In this document: positions 9,074 through 17,744 of the stretch, in pieces
How the letters are laid out: every line of letters starts with the position of its first letter
Position numbering within the stretch: the first letter of the stretch is position 1
NCBI GenBank assembly: GCA_947501045.1
Contig: CANMUI010000003.1
Location: 186,001-250,000 of the forward strand
DNA length: 64,000 nt
Direction: 5' to 3'
DNA from: an uncultured Psychrobacter sp.
GTDB lineage: Bacteria; Pseudomonadota; Gammaproteobacteria; Pseudomonadales; Moraxellaceae
Position numbers and translations under genes: made by a program
Notes under the pieces: generated by a model
Told to the model about the DNA's origin: nothing
Database searches by the model: none
The model's input: only the letters and a program-made list of their open reading frames with translations

Positions 9074-9094
9074 ATAATATAGCGCCTATATTAT
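9074..9094. promoter_or_regulatory. 21-bp palindrome in the ispF-mnmA divergent region
   Basis: Perfect 9-bp arms ATAATATAG (9074-9082) and CTATATTAT (9086-9094) surround CGC. A TATAAT sequence at 9073-9078 overlaps the left arm and would suit a -10 box for mnmA, whose ATG is at 9118. No good -35 is visible, so the promoter reading is weak. The palindrome itself is certain. Confidence 0.45.
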
Positions 9095-9117
9095 CACAAG
9101 TTGTTGAGCGCTTTTTT

Positions 9118-10365
9118 ATGTCAGTTATATCAGATACTTTAGCTATGCCAGTTGCGCCAGTTGCCAAGCCTTTTCAAGCTTATCGTCCGCTAACGCTTAG
9201 CGATATTGACAATCCTGCGGATACGCGCGTCATCGTCGGTATGTCAGGCGGCGTTGACTCTTCGGTATCAGCCGTCTTGCTGCAACAAGCAGGCTTCATG
9301 GTTGAAGGGCTGTTTATGAAAAACTGGGAAGAAGATGACGGCACCGAATACTGTACAGCAATGGACGACTTAGCGGACGCGCAAGCGGTATGTGACAAAA
9401 TCGGTATCAAGCTGCACACGGCCAACTTCGCGATGGAATATTGGGATCGGGTCTTTGAGCATTTCTTAGCAGAATACAAAGCCGGACGTACGCCTAATCC
9501 CGATATTTTATGCAACAAAGAGATTAAATTTAAAGCATTTCTGGACTACGCCTCTGATCCAAAATTTGGGCTTGGCGCTGACTATATCGCTACTGGTCAC
9601 TATACGCGCCGTAGTATTAATTATGAAAATAATGATGGCGAAACTGTGGCTCAGCTATTACGCGGCCTTGATAACAATAAAGATCAAAGTTATTTCTTAC
9701 ATGCGGTCGGCGGCGATAAAATTGCTAAAACGCTGTTCCCCATTGGCGAGCTTGAAAAGCCAGTAGTGCGCCAAATCGCTGAAGAGCATGATTTAGTAAC
9801 GGCAAAGAAAAAGGATTCGACCGGTATTTGCTTTATCGGTGAGCGCCGATTCAAAGACTTTTTGCAGCAATACTTGCCCGCGCAAAAAGGTGATATCGTT
9901 ACCGACGATAATCAGATAATCGGTCAGCATGATGGACTCATGTATTACACCCTAGGTCAGCGCGGCGGTATCGGTATTGGCGGCGTCAAAGATCGTCCCG
10001 AGGAGCCATGGTTTGTGTTGGCAAAAGACTTGGAGAACAACCGTTTGATCGTGGGACAAGGTCATGAGCATCCGATGCTAATGAGCAATGAGCTGCACGC
10101 CTATAAGCTCGACTGGGTGAATGAGCTACCTCCTCAAGACATTTTTAGCGAAACAGGTTTACGCTGTATGGCAAAGTCGCGTTATCGGCAGCCCGATCAA
10201 AGTTGCTCTGTGTTTGCCACCAATGAAGACGGCAGCGCGGTGCGCGTGATATTCGATGAACCCCAACGTGCGCTAACGCCGGGTCAATCGGCAGTATTTT
10301 ATATCGATGAGGTGTGCCTCGGCGGCGGCGTGATTGAATCTATTGACGCGCCTTGTAGTATTTAA
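9118..10365 (+). CDS. mnmA: tRNA-specific 2-thiouridylase MnmA
   Basis: A 415-residue MnmA, which thiolates position 2 of the wobble uridine in Lys, Glu and Gln tRNAs using ATP and persulfide sulfur. The PP-loop SGGVDSSVSA lies at about residues 43-52. The catalytic cysteines are in GRTPNPDILCNKEIKF and DSTGICFIGERRF. The barrel domains continue to the end (GQSAVFY, CLGGGVIE). About 35 residues precede the usual start of the family domain. A second ATG at 9145 would remove only nine of them, so the extension seems real. No strong ribosome site favours either ATG. Confidence 0.96.
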   Translation: MSVISDTLAMPVAPVAKPFQAYRPLTLSDIDNPADTRVIVGMSGGVDSSVSAVLLQQAGFMVEGLFMKNWEEDDGTEYCTAMDDLADAQAVCDKIGIKLHTANFAMEYWDRVFEHFLAEYKAGRTPNPDILCNKEIKFKAFLDYASDPKFGLGADYIATGHYTRRSINYENNDGETVAQLLRGLDNNKDQSYFLHAVGGDKIAKTLFPIGELEKPVVRQIAEEHDLVTAKKKDSTGICFIGERRFKDFLQQYLPAQKGDIVTDDNQIIGQHDGLMYYTLGQRGGIGIGGVKDRPEEPWFVLAKDLENNRLIVGQGHEHPMLMSNELHAYKLDWVNELPPQDIFSETGLRCMAKSRYRQPDQSCSVFATNEDGSAVRVIFDEPQRALTPGQSAVFYIDEVCLGGGVIESIDAPCSI

Positions 10366-10426
10366 AGCGCTTATAGTTTTCAATTGAAACAATTGTTAGT
10401 TGCTGTGGTTTCAGCTGTCTTAATCT

Positions 10427-11275
10427 CTAATTACTGTTTCTAGTTGCTGTCGCATTAATGATATTACCTGTTGCCCTTTTGCCCTGCTCAGAGCCTTCAA
10501 TCGTGTAGATATTATAAGTGAGCTGTGCGACGGGTTGCAGCTCTGAGGTAAATTGATAAAACCGGATGTCGTAACTGCCCGGCTCCCAACCCTCGTAAGG
10601 ACTAAAGCTGACCCAATTCTGATTGCGACTGGCGACAATATCTTTTTTCTCAAATAGTAAGACTTGTCCGGTTTGGTTATTCACCCATTTTACAAAGACA
10701 AAGGGGCTACTAGGCACTTTTCCAGCGGTATCCAAATGCGCAAATAGCTTGGCATTTTTATTTAGTGTTGAGGTGTCCACCGATGTGGTAGGCATGACCG
10801 GATTCAATGATAGTTTAACGGTGCCTGCCAACGGCTGATTGTCATTTGATTTATACAGCTCCTCCACGGCCCGCTCGGCAAAGCGCCTTTTGTCAGCAAT
10901 AACTTCACTAGCGCCTCTTGCCATAAATTTGTCAACGTACTGGCTCAGTACATAGTCTGGCATGTTGTTAACCAGAGCCAATGCTTGCTCTTGTGAATAG
11001 TCGTTCACAGAAGGCGTGTCTGACTGCTGCAGATTAGAGATAACTTGCGCTGCCGAGTCATTTTTTTGATTTTGAGTATTAACCGCTTGCGACGATAAGT
11101 TGTCTGCTAGATTAACGGTATTTTGGTCATTATTAGACATAGATGATACAGGCGAGTGCTGCTTTGCCTGCATGATTTGATCCATTTGTTTTTTGGTCAT
11201 CAGCAAATAAGTCGTTAAACTACCAAAGATAAAAGCAATCAATACGGATGAAATGAATAAGGTTTTGTCTTTCAT
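10427..11275 (-). CDS. Membrane-anchored protein of unknown function
   Basis: A 282-residue protein with one N-terminal hydrophobic helix (about residues 7-25, LFISSVLIAFIFGSLTTYLL) and no signal-peptidase site, so it is probably anchored in the inner membrane with a periplasmic body. A Gln/Asn/Ser-rich stretch (about 35-90) leads to a helical part and then a beta-rich C-terminal domain (about 175-265) with VFVKWVNNQTGQVLLFEK and GWEPGSYDIRFYQF. That layout recalls DUF2914-type extracytoplasmic domains, but this is a resemblance only. It lies between mnmA (convergent) and a lipoprotein gene on the same strand. Confidence 0.6.
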   Translation of the reverse strand: MKDKTLFISSVLIAFIFGSLTTYLLMTKKQMDQIMQAKQHSPVSSMSNNDQNTVNLADNLSSQAVNTQNQKNDSAAQVISNLQQSDTPSVNDYSQEQALALVNNMPDYVLSQYVDKFMARGASEVIADKRRFAERAVEELYKSNDNQPLAGTVKLSLNPVMPTTSVDTSTLNKNAKLFAHLDTAGKVPSSPFVFVKWVNNQTGQVLLFEKKDIVASRNQNWVSFSPYEGWEPGSYDIRFYQFTSELQPVAQLTYNIYTIEGSEQGKRATGNIINATATRNSN

Positions 11276-11416
11276 ATATTAACTACCTGCCTAAATACTT
11301 TTTATATATTTTATATAAAGCTACTGACTAATTAGATAACCAATAGCTTTTTTATAAATAGCTGATCACTGTTCTATTGATAAAGGACCAATAAAGTATT
11401 ACGACTAAAAGCTAGA

Positions 11417-11752
11417 TCAAGAACACTGGATACTATAGCCACCAATATTTGTACTATTAGAGATAAAAGTAGTATTAGAAAGAGTAATCCCACCGATAGT
11501 ACCATCTACTACAAGAGCAGTACTTGTACAGGTAATTTGTGCATCAGTGTTTTCAGCTGTAAATTGGCAATCACTATTAGCGACGCCTGTTACAGTGTTA
11601 CCAACGACATCACAAGTATTTTGACCATTATCAGGAGTTGTAGGTGTCGTATCTTTACCACTATAATTACTACCACTACTATCAGAGTCACCGCCACAAG
11701 CCGTTAGACTTAAAGCCGTTCCTAATAAAAATACGCCCATTAATTTATTCAT
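11417..11752 (-). CDS. Small predicted lipoprotein
   Basis: A 111-residue predicted lipoprotein. The signal peptide ends in the lipobox LTAC at residues 16-19, followed by a Gly/Ser/Asp-rich linker. The mature part has four further cysteines (around NTCDVV, SDCQF, ITCTS and the C-terminal QCS), enough for two disulfides in the envelope. It is rich in Thr, Ser and Asn, with no known domain recognised. It lies 141 bases upstream of the membrane-anchored gene on the same strand and divergent from purB. Confidence 0.65.
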   Translation of the reverse strand: MNKLMGVFLLGTALSLTACGGDSDSSGSNYSGKDTTPTTPDNGQNTCDVVGNTVTGVANSDCQFTAENTDAQITCTSTALVVDGTIGGITLSNTTFISNSTNIGGYSIQCS

Positions 11753-12001
11753 TATTCATCCTCAATTGATTGTTTTACAAATATACAGTTCACCTCAAAT
11801 AACTAACTTTAATCGACTAAAGCTAATTGTGTCTAAATATATCAACAATGTTAATTTAAGTAAATATATTTTCTAATTTATATCTATTAATTTTTGTCCT
11901 AAACTTGAATACAATCAAGGTATAATTGGGCGACCTGATTTTCCTGACGTTCCCACTATGTTGGGGATTAACTCTTCAACGAAACTACTTAAGGTATTGT
12001 T

Positions 12002-13393
12002 ATGACTCCACTAACCGCCCTTTCTCCCATCGATGGTCGTTATGCATCCAAAGCCGACAGCTTGCGTCCTTATTTGTCTGAATTCGGCCTGATTAAAGCT
12101 CGCGTGACCGTTGAAATCCGCTGGTTACAATCATTGGCTGACAACAGTACTATTGAAGAGTTAGCGGCATTTGATGATAAGACCAATACCTTTTTAAATA
12201 GTATCGTTGATGACTTTAGTGAAGAGGACGCTGGAGCGATCAAAGATATCGAAGCGACGACCAATCACGATGTAAAAGCCGTTGAATATTTTATTAAAGA
12301 CAAATTTCGTGGTCAGGATGCGCTAATTGATTCGCTAGAGTTTATTCATTTTGCTTGTACCAGTGAAGATATCAATAATTTATCTTATGCATTGATGCTT
12401 AAAGATAGCCGCAAGATTGTGGTCGATAAAATGCAGCAAGTCACCGATAGTATTGTCGATTTAGCACTGACTCATGCCGAGCAGCCCATGCTTTCACGTA
12501 CACACGGTCAGACGGCAAGCCCGACTACTTTAGGTAAAGAGATGGCCAATGTCGCTTACCGTCTAGCGCGTCAAATTAAACAAATGGGTCAAGTGGAGCT
12601 ATTGGGTAAAATTAATGGCGCAGTGGGTAACTATAATGCGCATTTTTCAGCCTATCCTGATGTCGATTGGCAAGCGCATGCTGAGCATTTTATCGATAAG
12701 CGTCTTGGTCTAAGCTTTAATCCTTATACCACGCAAATTGAGCCGCATGACTATATTGCAGAGCTATTCGATGTAGTAAAACGTTTCAATACGATTTTGA
12801 TCGATTTTAACCGCGATATTTGGCAATATATTAGCTTAGGCTATTTTAAACAGCGTCTAAAAGAGGGCGAAGTCGGCTCCTCAACCATGCCGCATAAAGT
12901 TAATCCGATTGATTTTGAAAACTCAGAGGGCAATTTGGGCGTGGCTAATGCAATGCTGGCCCATTTAGGCGAAAAGCTACCTATCTCGCGGATGCAGCGT
13001 GATTTATCAGACTCAACGGTACTGCGTAATATCGGTGTGGGTCTTGCGCAAAGTATGATTGCGTATGATGCTTGTTTAAAAGGGGTTGGCAAACTTGAAG
13101 TGAATCCTGAACGCTTGAATAACGATCTTGAGCAAGCGCAGGAAGTACTAGCCGAACCAATTCAAACCGTGATGCGCCGCTACCGTGTGGAGAATCCTTA
13201 TGAGAAACTCAAAGCCTTAACGCGCGGCAATGCTATGACCCGCGAAGCGATGCTAACTTTCGTTGATAGCGATGAGCTTGACGAGGTAAGTGATGCCGAT
13301 AAACAGCGTTTGCGCGACCTGACACCTGCTACTTATATCGGCAATGCTGCCAAGCAGGCACACACGATTAAAGAGTGGATTGAGAAGCTTTAG
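12002..13393 (+). CDS. purB: Adenylosuccinate lyase
   Basis: A 463-residue PurB of the fumarase/aspartase superfamily, matching the E. coli-type length. It releases fumarate from SAICAR and from adenylosuccinate in purine synthesis. Visible signatures are TTNHDVKAVEYF, FACTSEDINNL, the catalytic-histidine segment MLSRTHGQTASPT (about residues 163-175) and the mobile loop GSSTMPHKVNPIDFENSEGN (about 296-315) with its catalytic serine. A TATAAT box at 11921-11926 may be its -10 element. The YjdF-like gene follows after 28 bases and may be co-transcribed. Confidence 0.97.
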   Translation: MTPLTALSPIDGRYASKADSLRPYLSEFGLIKARVTVEIRWLQSLADNSTIEELAAFDDKTNTFLNSIVDDFSEEDAGAIKDIEATTNHDVKAVEYFIKDKFRGQDALIDSLEFIHFACTSEDINNLSYALMLKDSRKIVVDKMQQVTDSIVDLALTHAEQPMLSRTHGQTASPTTLGKEMANVAYRLARQIKQMGQVELLGKINGAVGNYNAHFSAYPDVDWQAHAEHFIDKRLGLSFNPYTTQIEPHDYIAELFDVVKRFNTILIDFNRDIWQYISLGYFKQRLKEGEVGSSTMPHKVNPIDFENSEGNLGVANAMLAHLGEKLPISRMQRDLSDSTVLRNIGVGLAQSMIAYDACLKGVGKLEVNPERLNNDLEQAQEVLAEPIQTVMRRYRVENPYEKLKALTRGNAMTREAMLTFVDSDELDEVSDADKQRLRDLTPATYIGNAAKQAHTIKEWIEKL

Positions 13394-13421
13394 TAGATGA
13401 TTGAAAAAGTCGACTCAATAA

Positions 13422-14057
13422 ATGAGCAAATTCTCTAAGCCAGTCTTTGCTAGCACAATAACGGTTATAATCGTGATGGTGCTAGCAAGCATTGAGCCTA
13501 TGGAGTGGGCAAGCTACCTATTGCATCAATTAGGTACGCTGCTGTTTTTGGCTTTTATGCTGCTCACCTATTTTCGTCGCTATATTAGCTCACACGCTTA
13601 TGTTTTAGCGGCTCTATTTTTAATTATTCATATCGTTGGGGCACGCTATTTATACTCTTTTGTACCCTATGACAACTGGACACAGCAGCTATTTGGTCTA
13701 CGTTTAAGTGAGGTTTTTGGCTGGCAGCGTAATATGTACGACCGTCTGGTGCATTTTAGCTATGGGTTATTATTGTTCCAAGCCATGCTTGAGATAGCAA
13801 AAGCTATTTTTAAGTTTCAGTCCATAAAACTACTGATAACTATCGTTTTGATGATTAATATGTCGACCAGCTTACTTTATGAATTGTTCGAATGGAGCCT
13901 TGCTTTGACTATGTCACCAGAAGCCGCCGAGGCCTACAACGGTCAGCAAGGTGATATTTGGGACGCCCACCAAGATATGGCGTGGGCACTTCTTGGTGGG
14001 CTTATTGGGGCAGGAATCGTTTTTTTAAAAACTCGTAAAAACCAACTCAAGTTTTAA
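13422..14057 (+). CDS. YjdF-family inner-membrane protein (DUF2238)
   Basis: A 211-residue polytopic inner-membrane protein with five to six hydrophobic segments. The DUF2238/YjdF signatures are clear: NMYDRLVHFSYGLLLF (about 105-120), LLYELFEWS (about 149-157) and YNGQQGDIWDAHQDMAWALL (about 170-189). The conserved charged residues in these loops suggest a binding or catalytic role, but none is established. It follows purB by 28 bases. Its stop codon overlaps by four bases the stop of the convergent small lipoprotein gene. Confidence 0.85.
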   Translation: MSKFSKPVFASTITVIIVMVLASIEPMEWASYLLHQLGTLLFLAFMLLTYFRRYISSHAYVLAALFLIIHIVGARYLYSFVPYDNWTQQLFGLRLSEVFGWQRNMYDRLVHFSYGLLLFQAMLEIAKAIFKFQSIKLLITIVLMINMSTSLLYELFEWSLALTMSPEAAEAYNGQQGDIWDAHQDMAWALLGGLIGAGIVFLKTRKNQLKF

Positions 14058-14233
14058 TCATCTTTATCATCGCTATCGCCGGGTATAATGGCTCTACCGA
14101 CAGCGGCTGTACCTTTGACTACGCCTTTGGTGGTTTTATAAGCAACTTTGGTAGGTACCGTCACGATTTTATGCACACAGGCTTGCAAGAAAAGCGCACC
14201 AACAATTAAAGCTATAAAGTGTAACTTTTTCAT
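14054..14233 (-). CDS. Small lipoprotein, NF038104-like
   Basis: A 59-residue lipoprotein. It has the signal peptide MKKLHFIALIVGALF with lipobox LQAC (residues 16-19), then KIVTVPTKVAYKTTKGVVKG and an acidic tail GDSDDKDD. The K-V-A-Y-K-T-T-K-G block matches my recollection of the NF038104 lipoprotein family of Acinetobacter and relatives, whose function is unknown. It should be anchored by lipid in the envelope. It is convergent with the YjdF gene, with a 4-base overlap of the two 3' ends. Confidence 0.75.
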   Translation of the reverse strand: MKKLHFIALIVGALFLQACVHKIVTVPTKVAYKTTKGVVKGTAAVGRAIIPGDSDDKDD

Positions 14234-14449
14234 AAATATCCTATAATTGATCAGCTCAGTATAAGTTAGATTACAAATGACTGAGAGTAACTGAATTTGA
14301 TTTAAAACGCTGCTAATAATAAACGATTATCTTCTGTTTCTAAAGTAAACCTTAGGTTTATTTGCATCCTTAACCTATCAGAATGTCAGAAATACTTATT
14401 CTTGCAGCTGGCCTAATACCGACTTAGATCATTTACAACCTTTTACGAC

Positions 14450-15634
14450 ATGGATTTATTAATGACTGCTATTCCTCTATGCCTCCCTGACGATATTACT
14501 GCTGAACAATTCTTAAAAGAATACTGGCAAAAAAAGCCATTACTCATCAATCAAGGACTACCACAGCTTATCGGTATGTTTGAGCCTGACGATATGCTCG
14601 GCCTTGCTTTGGAAGAAGACGCCTCAGCACGCTTATTGACTCAAGCGGCTACTAAAAAAGATAATGAACCACAGTGGCAACTTAAAAAAAGTCCGTTAAC
14701 TGAAGCTGATTTTGCCAACCTGCCAGCGCAGTGGACAGTACTGGTACAGAATTTAGAACAATGGTCGCCTGAGCTGGGACAATTGTGGCAAGCTTTTGAC
14801 TTTATTCCGCAGTGGCAGCGTGACGATATTATGGTTTCTTACGCACCAAAAGGCGGTTCGGTTGGCAAGCACTATGATGATTATGATGTGTTTTTGGCGC
14901 AAGGCTATGGATCGCGGCGTTGGCAGCTGGGCATGTTTTGTGATGAGACTACTGAATTTGTAGCAGATGAGCCCATTCGCATCTTTGATGATATGGGCGA
15001 TATTATATTTGATCAGGTTTTAGAAGCGGGTGATGTGCTTTATGTCCCGCCAAAGTTAGCGCATTTTGGGGTGGCGACAGATGACTGTCTCACCTTCTCG
15101 TTCGGCTGTCGCCGGCCCAATCTTATGCAGATTATCGATAGTCTGGCCGATGTGGCGACCAACGATAGCGATTTATTCGTGCCCATGTTATTACCGCAAA
15201 AATTGCAGTCCTCAGGTGCGCTGCAAGCTGATAGTATTGAAGCTGTCAAGAGGCACCTGATACAAGTGCTTGAGTCTAAGCGCGGTGATGACATTATTCG
15301 CCAAGCGGTAAGTGAGGTCGTAAGCAAACGTCAATATGATGCGCTAGTACCTGAAGAGACTATGACTACTGATGAGCTGATGCAGGCTTTGTCTGATGGC
15401 GCATTGCTGCAAGCGGACTATAGCAATCGTCTGCTTTATACTCAGACTAACGATGATATAATTCTATACGCGAATGGTCAACGCCTTGATGGACTTGATG
15501 AGGCAGCGACTGCCCTACTGATGCGCTTGGCTGATGGCGAGTCCCTAAAGCTAGACGATGTAGTAGATATTGACCCTGATGAGGTGATGGAATGGCTGGA
15601 AAATGGCTGGGTATGGATGAATTATGGTGCATAG
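14450..15634 (+). CDS. roxA: Cupin-domain ribosomal oxygenase, RoxA/YcfD type
   Basis: A 394-residue JmjC/cupin 2-oxoglutarate oxygenase like E. coli YcfD (RoxA), which hydroxylates an arginine of ribosomal protein L16. It has the N-terminal EQFLKEYWQKKPLLINQG segment. The iron-binding HxD lies in GGSVGKHYDDYDVFL (about residues 138-152) and the distal histidine in LYVPPKLAHFGVA (about 197-209). The C-terminal winged-helix-like part is complete. An ATG at 14462, four codons later, is an equally possible start. It stands alone and ends in a strong bidirectional hairpin. Confidence 0.88.
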   Translation: MDLLMTAIPLCLPDDITAEQFLKEYWQKKPLLINQGLPQLIGMFEPDDMLGLALEEDASARLLTQAATKKDNEPQWQLKKSPLTEADFANLPAQWTVLVQNLEQWSPELGQLWQAFDFIPQWQRDDIMVSYAPKGGSVGKHYDDYDVFLAQGYGSRRWQLGMFCDETTEFVADEPIRIFDDMGDIIFDQVLEAGDVLYVPPKLAHFGVATDDCLTFSFGCRRPNLMQIIDSLADVATNDSDLFVPMLLPQKLQSSGALQADSIEAVKRHLIQVLESKRGDDIIRQAVSEVVSKRQYDALVPEETMTTDELMQALSDGALLQADYSNRLLYTQTNDDIILYANGQRLDGLDEAATALLMRLADGESLKLDDVVDIDPDEVMEWLENGWVWMNYGA

Positions 15635-15665
15635 TTATTATTCATAAGTTTGCAGCCATGTTTTA

Positions 15666-15708
15666 CCAAAAACCGATATCTAGCAAATGGCTAAATATCG
15701 GTTTTTGG
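15666..15708. terminator. Bidirectional terminator between roxA and the DASS gene
   Basis: A 14-bp perfect stem CCAAAAACCGATAT (15666-15679) / ATATCGGTTTTTGG (15695-15708). A and T runs within the arms allow termination of both convergent genes. Confidence 0.85.
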
Positions 15709-15748
15709 TTTGAACCAGTTGGCTTGTAAAATATTTACTTACAACGCT

Positions 15749-17170
15749 CTATAGCAAAAAGATATATGCCCATAAGCCAACGACAAATGTAGCAATGATA
15801 TTAAGCACGACCCCAGTGCGTACCATCTCTGTTTGTTTAATCAAACCGGTGCCAAAGACAATCGCGTTTGGCGGCGTGGCAACCGGTAACATAAAGGCAC
15901 ATGAGGCACCAATACCGATAATCAATACCAGTACTTCTGTCGGTATACCCATCTGCTCAGCAATAGCGGCAAACACGGGTACCAGTAGCGCAGCAGACGC
16001 CGTATTGGAGGCAAACTCGGTTAAGAATATAATAAATGCCGATATAGCGATCATGACCACAATAATAGGTGCTACTGATAAAGCATTGGCAACTGTTTGA
16101 CCTAATATTAAAGAAGCACCTGATACTTTTAATACCGTAGACAGCGCTATACCGCCGCCAAAGAGCATGAGTACGCCCCAATCCGTATTATCGGAGACCT
16201 GTTTCCATGATACCAATCCCAAGCCTACCACAGCAACAGCGGCTGATAGTGCAATCACCGCATCAGTATCTTCAAGACCTAAAGCTGCCCCTATTTGCTT
16301 TGATAATATCCAGCTAAGCGCCGTTATAATAAAGACTATAATCGTGAGAATGCGCGATGTTGTCCAAGCAATAGGATCATCTTGATCAAGCGTAACTTTA
16401 CGGTTGAGATTGGGCTTTAGTACAAAGTACATGGCCCCCAACAACAGCGGCAACAGTACTAACATTATAGGAATACCAAATTTCATCCAATCGACAAAAG
16501 CGATATTGAGCGCTTTTGCAGCAATGGCATTGGGCGGTGAACCTACGATAGTACCTAGACCACCTAAGCTTGCTGAGTAGGCAATACCTAACAACACAAA
16601 CACAAAAGTACCACGATCTTTTTCGCGATCCACTTGCGTTAAGATACCCAGTGCTAGTGGTAGCATCATAGCAGCAGTAGCTGTATTTGATATCCACATC
16701 GATAAAAATGCGGTGACTCCAAATATTAGAAACACCGCTGTACCTAGCTTGCCACCTGATAAAGATAGGATCTTTAGTGCAATTTTCCTATCAAGCTGCT
16801 GCACATGTAGCGCGGCGGCTAAAGCAAAGCCACCAAAAAATAGATAAATAATGGGATTGGCAAAGCTTTGCAGGCCAATCTCAGCATTAAACTCCGGTAT
16901 GCTAATCAGGGTCCCTACTACAACTACTAAGATCGCGGTGATCGTAACATGTAAAGCTTCTGTCAACCAAAGAGCGCCAATAAAGAACAATAAAGCTAAG
17001 CCTTTGTTGGCATTAATATCAAACGGTAATACGTTATAAATAATCACACTAATAATAGCAGCAATTGCCACAATGATCAGTCCTTTACCCGTTCCTTTTG
17101 GAAAAGTATCGGTAAATAAATACTCATTGCCATCATCGGGGATATGGCTATCTAACCTTTTCTCTGACAT
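15749..17170 (-). CDS. SLC13/DASS-family anion:sodium symporter
   Basis: A 473-residue polytopic inner-membrane transporter of the divalent anion:sodium symporter family. Family motifs are SMWISNTATAAMMLPLALGI (about residues 156-175), the glycine-rich NAIAAKALN region and the second-repeat segment PVATPPNAIVFGTGLI (about 429-444). SNT and the second-half TPPN form the sodium and substrate sites. Likely substrates are C4-dicarboxylates, citrate or sulfate, and sequence alone does not separate them. The first 25 residues are cytoplasmic and polar. It is transcribed alone. Confidence 0.9.
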   Translation of the reverse strand: MSEKRLDSHIPDDGNEYLFTDTFPKGTGKGLIIVAIAAIISVIIYNVLPFDINANKGLALLFFIGALWLTEALHVTITAILVVVVGTLISIPEFNAEIGLQSFANPIIYLFFGGFALAAALHVQQLDRKIALKILSLSGGKLGTAVFLIFGVTAFLSMWISNTATAAMMLPLALGILTQVDREKDRGTFVFVLLGIAYSASLGGLGTIVGSPPNAIAAKALNIAFVDWMKFGIPIMLVLLPLLLGAMYFVLKPNLNRKVTLDQDDPIAWTTSRILTIIVFIITALSWILSKQIGAALGLEDTDAVIALSAAVAVVGLGLVSWKQVSDNTDWGVLMLFGGGIALSTVLKVSGASLILGQTVANALSVAPIIVVMIAISAFIIFLTEFASNTASAALLVPVFAAIAEQMGIPTEVLVLIIGIGASCAFMLPVATPPNAIVFGTGLIKQTEMVRTGVVLNIIATFVVGLWAYIFLL

Positions 17171-17474
17171 AAAGCGTCCTTATTGATTAACATAGATTGT
17201 TATACGTAACGGTATGGAATCCTTGCCCATAGTATGACTTTATTAAGAAATTGACTATCTTTAATATTACTTTTAATCGTCATTATCAAACACCTTCTTT
17301 GCACAAGCAGTTACATCGTTACATACAGTCACTAAATTGCGCCTATTGTCTCTATACAAGGGTAAGCGCTTGACTCATACTTAGTATATTAACTTATAAG
17401 CTCTGACTTATAAGTTGTTATATAGCTGAATGTTACAGAGCTAAAATAAGCTAGGCAGATAATAGGAGCATTGT
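17171..17474. other. Intergenic region, divergent promoters
   Basis: 304 bases between the divergent DASS transporter gene and the 54-residue acidic protein gene. It is AT-rich with no ORF or RNA seen. It contains a TTGACT sequence at 17370-17375 and the perfect inverted repeat at 17391-17416, listed separately. Confidence 0.5.
17391..17416. promoter_or_regulatory. Perfect 10-bp inverted repeat, operator candidate
   Basis: AACTTATAAG (17391-17400) and CTTATAAGTT (17407-17416) flank CTCTGA. Because ACTTATAAG is nearly self-complementary, the two copies also read as direct repeats 14 bases apart. TTGACT at 17370-17375 lies 17 bases before CTTATA within the left copy, so the repeat would cover the -10 region of a promoter for the downstream small gene. 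Confidence 0.5.
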
Positions 17475-17639
17475 ATGTCACGTAATAAGATCGACTCAAC
17501 CACTAAGATGGCACCAAAAGATATTAATCAAGACGGTCTGGCTAAAGAAGACCAGCAGCGTACTGATGATTGTGCTCTTGATATGATGCAAGGGTTGCAC
17601 GAGCATGAAGATCACGAAGAAGAAGAAGATAAACAATAG
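17475..17639 (+). CDS. Small acidic protein (54 aa)
   Basis: A 54-codon ORF with a good ribosome site (AGGAG at about 17463-17468, 7 bases before ATG) and its own hairpin terminator downstream. The product is hydrophilic. Its C-terminal third is a run of Glu, Asp and His (HEHEDHEEEEDK), which could bind metal ions or a basic partner. No signal peptide or known domain was recognised. An inverted repeat over its likely promoter suggests regulation. Confidence 0.6.
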   Translation: MSRNKIDSTTKMAPKDINQDGLAKEDQQRTDDCALDMMQGLHEHEDHEEEEDKQ

Positions 17640-17713
17640 CTAGCCTATTACTTCAGCTTCGATGAAAGTTGATCCATGAAGCCACTAGTCTATAAATATA
17701 TTCTTAACTACGC

Positions 17714-17744
17714 AGACGCTTATCTAATTGATAGGCGTCTTTTA
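17714..17744 (+). terminator. Terminator after the 54-aa gene
   Basis: An 11-bp stem AGACGCTTATC (17714-17724) / GATAGGCGTCT (17730-17740) has one wobble and is followed by TTTTA. It serves the plus-strand gene. Its 3' arm touches the end of the convergent DUF1275 gene at 17742. Confidence 0.75.
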
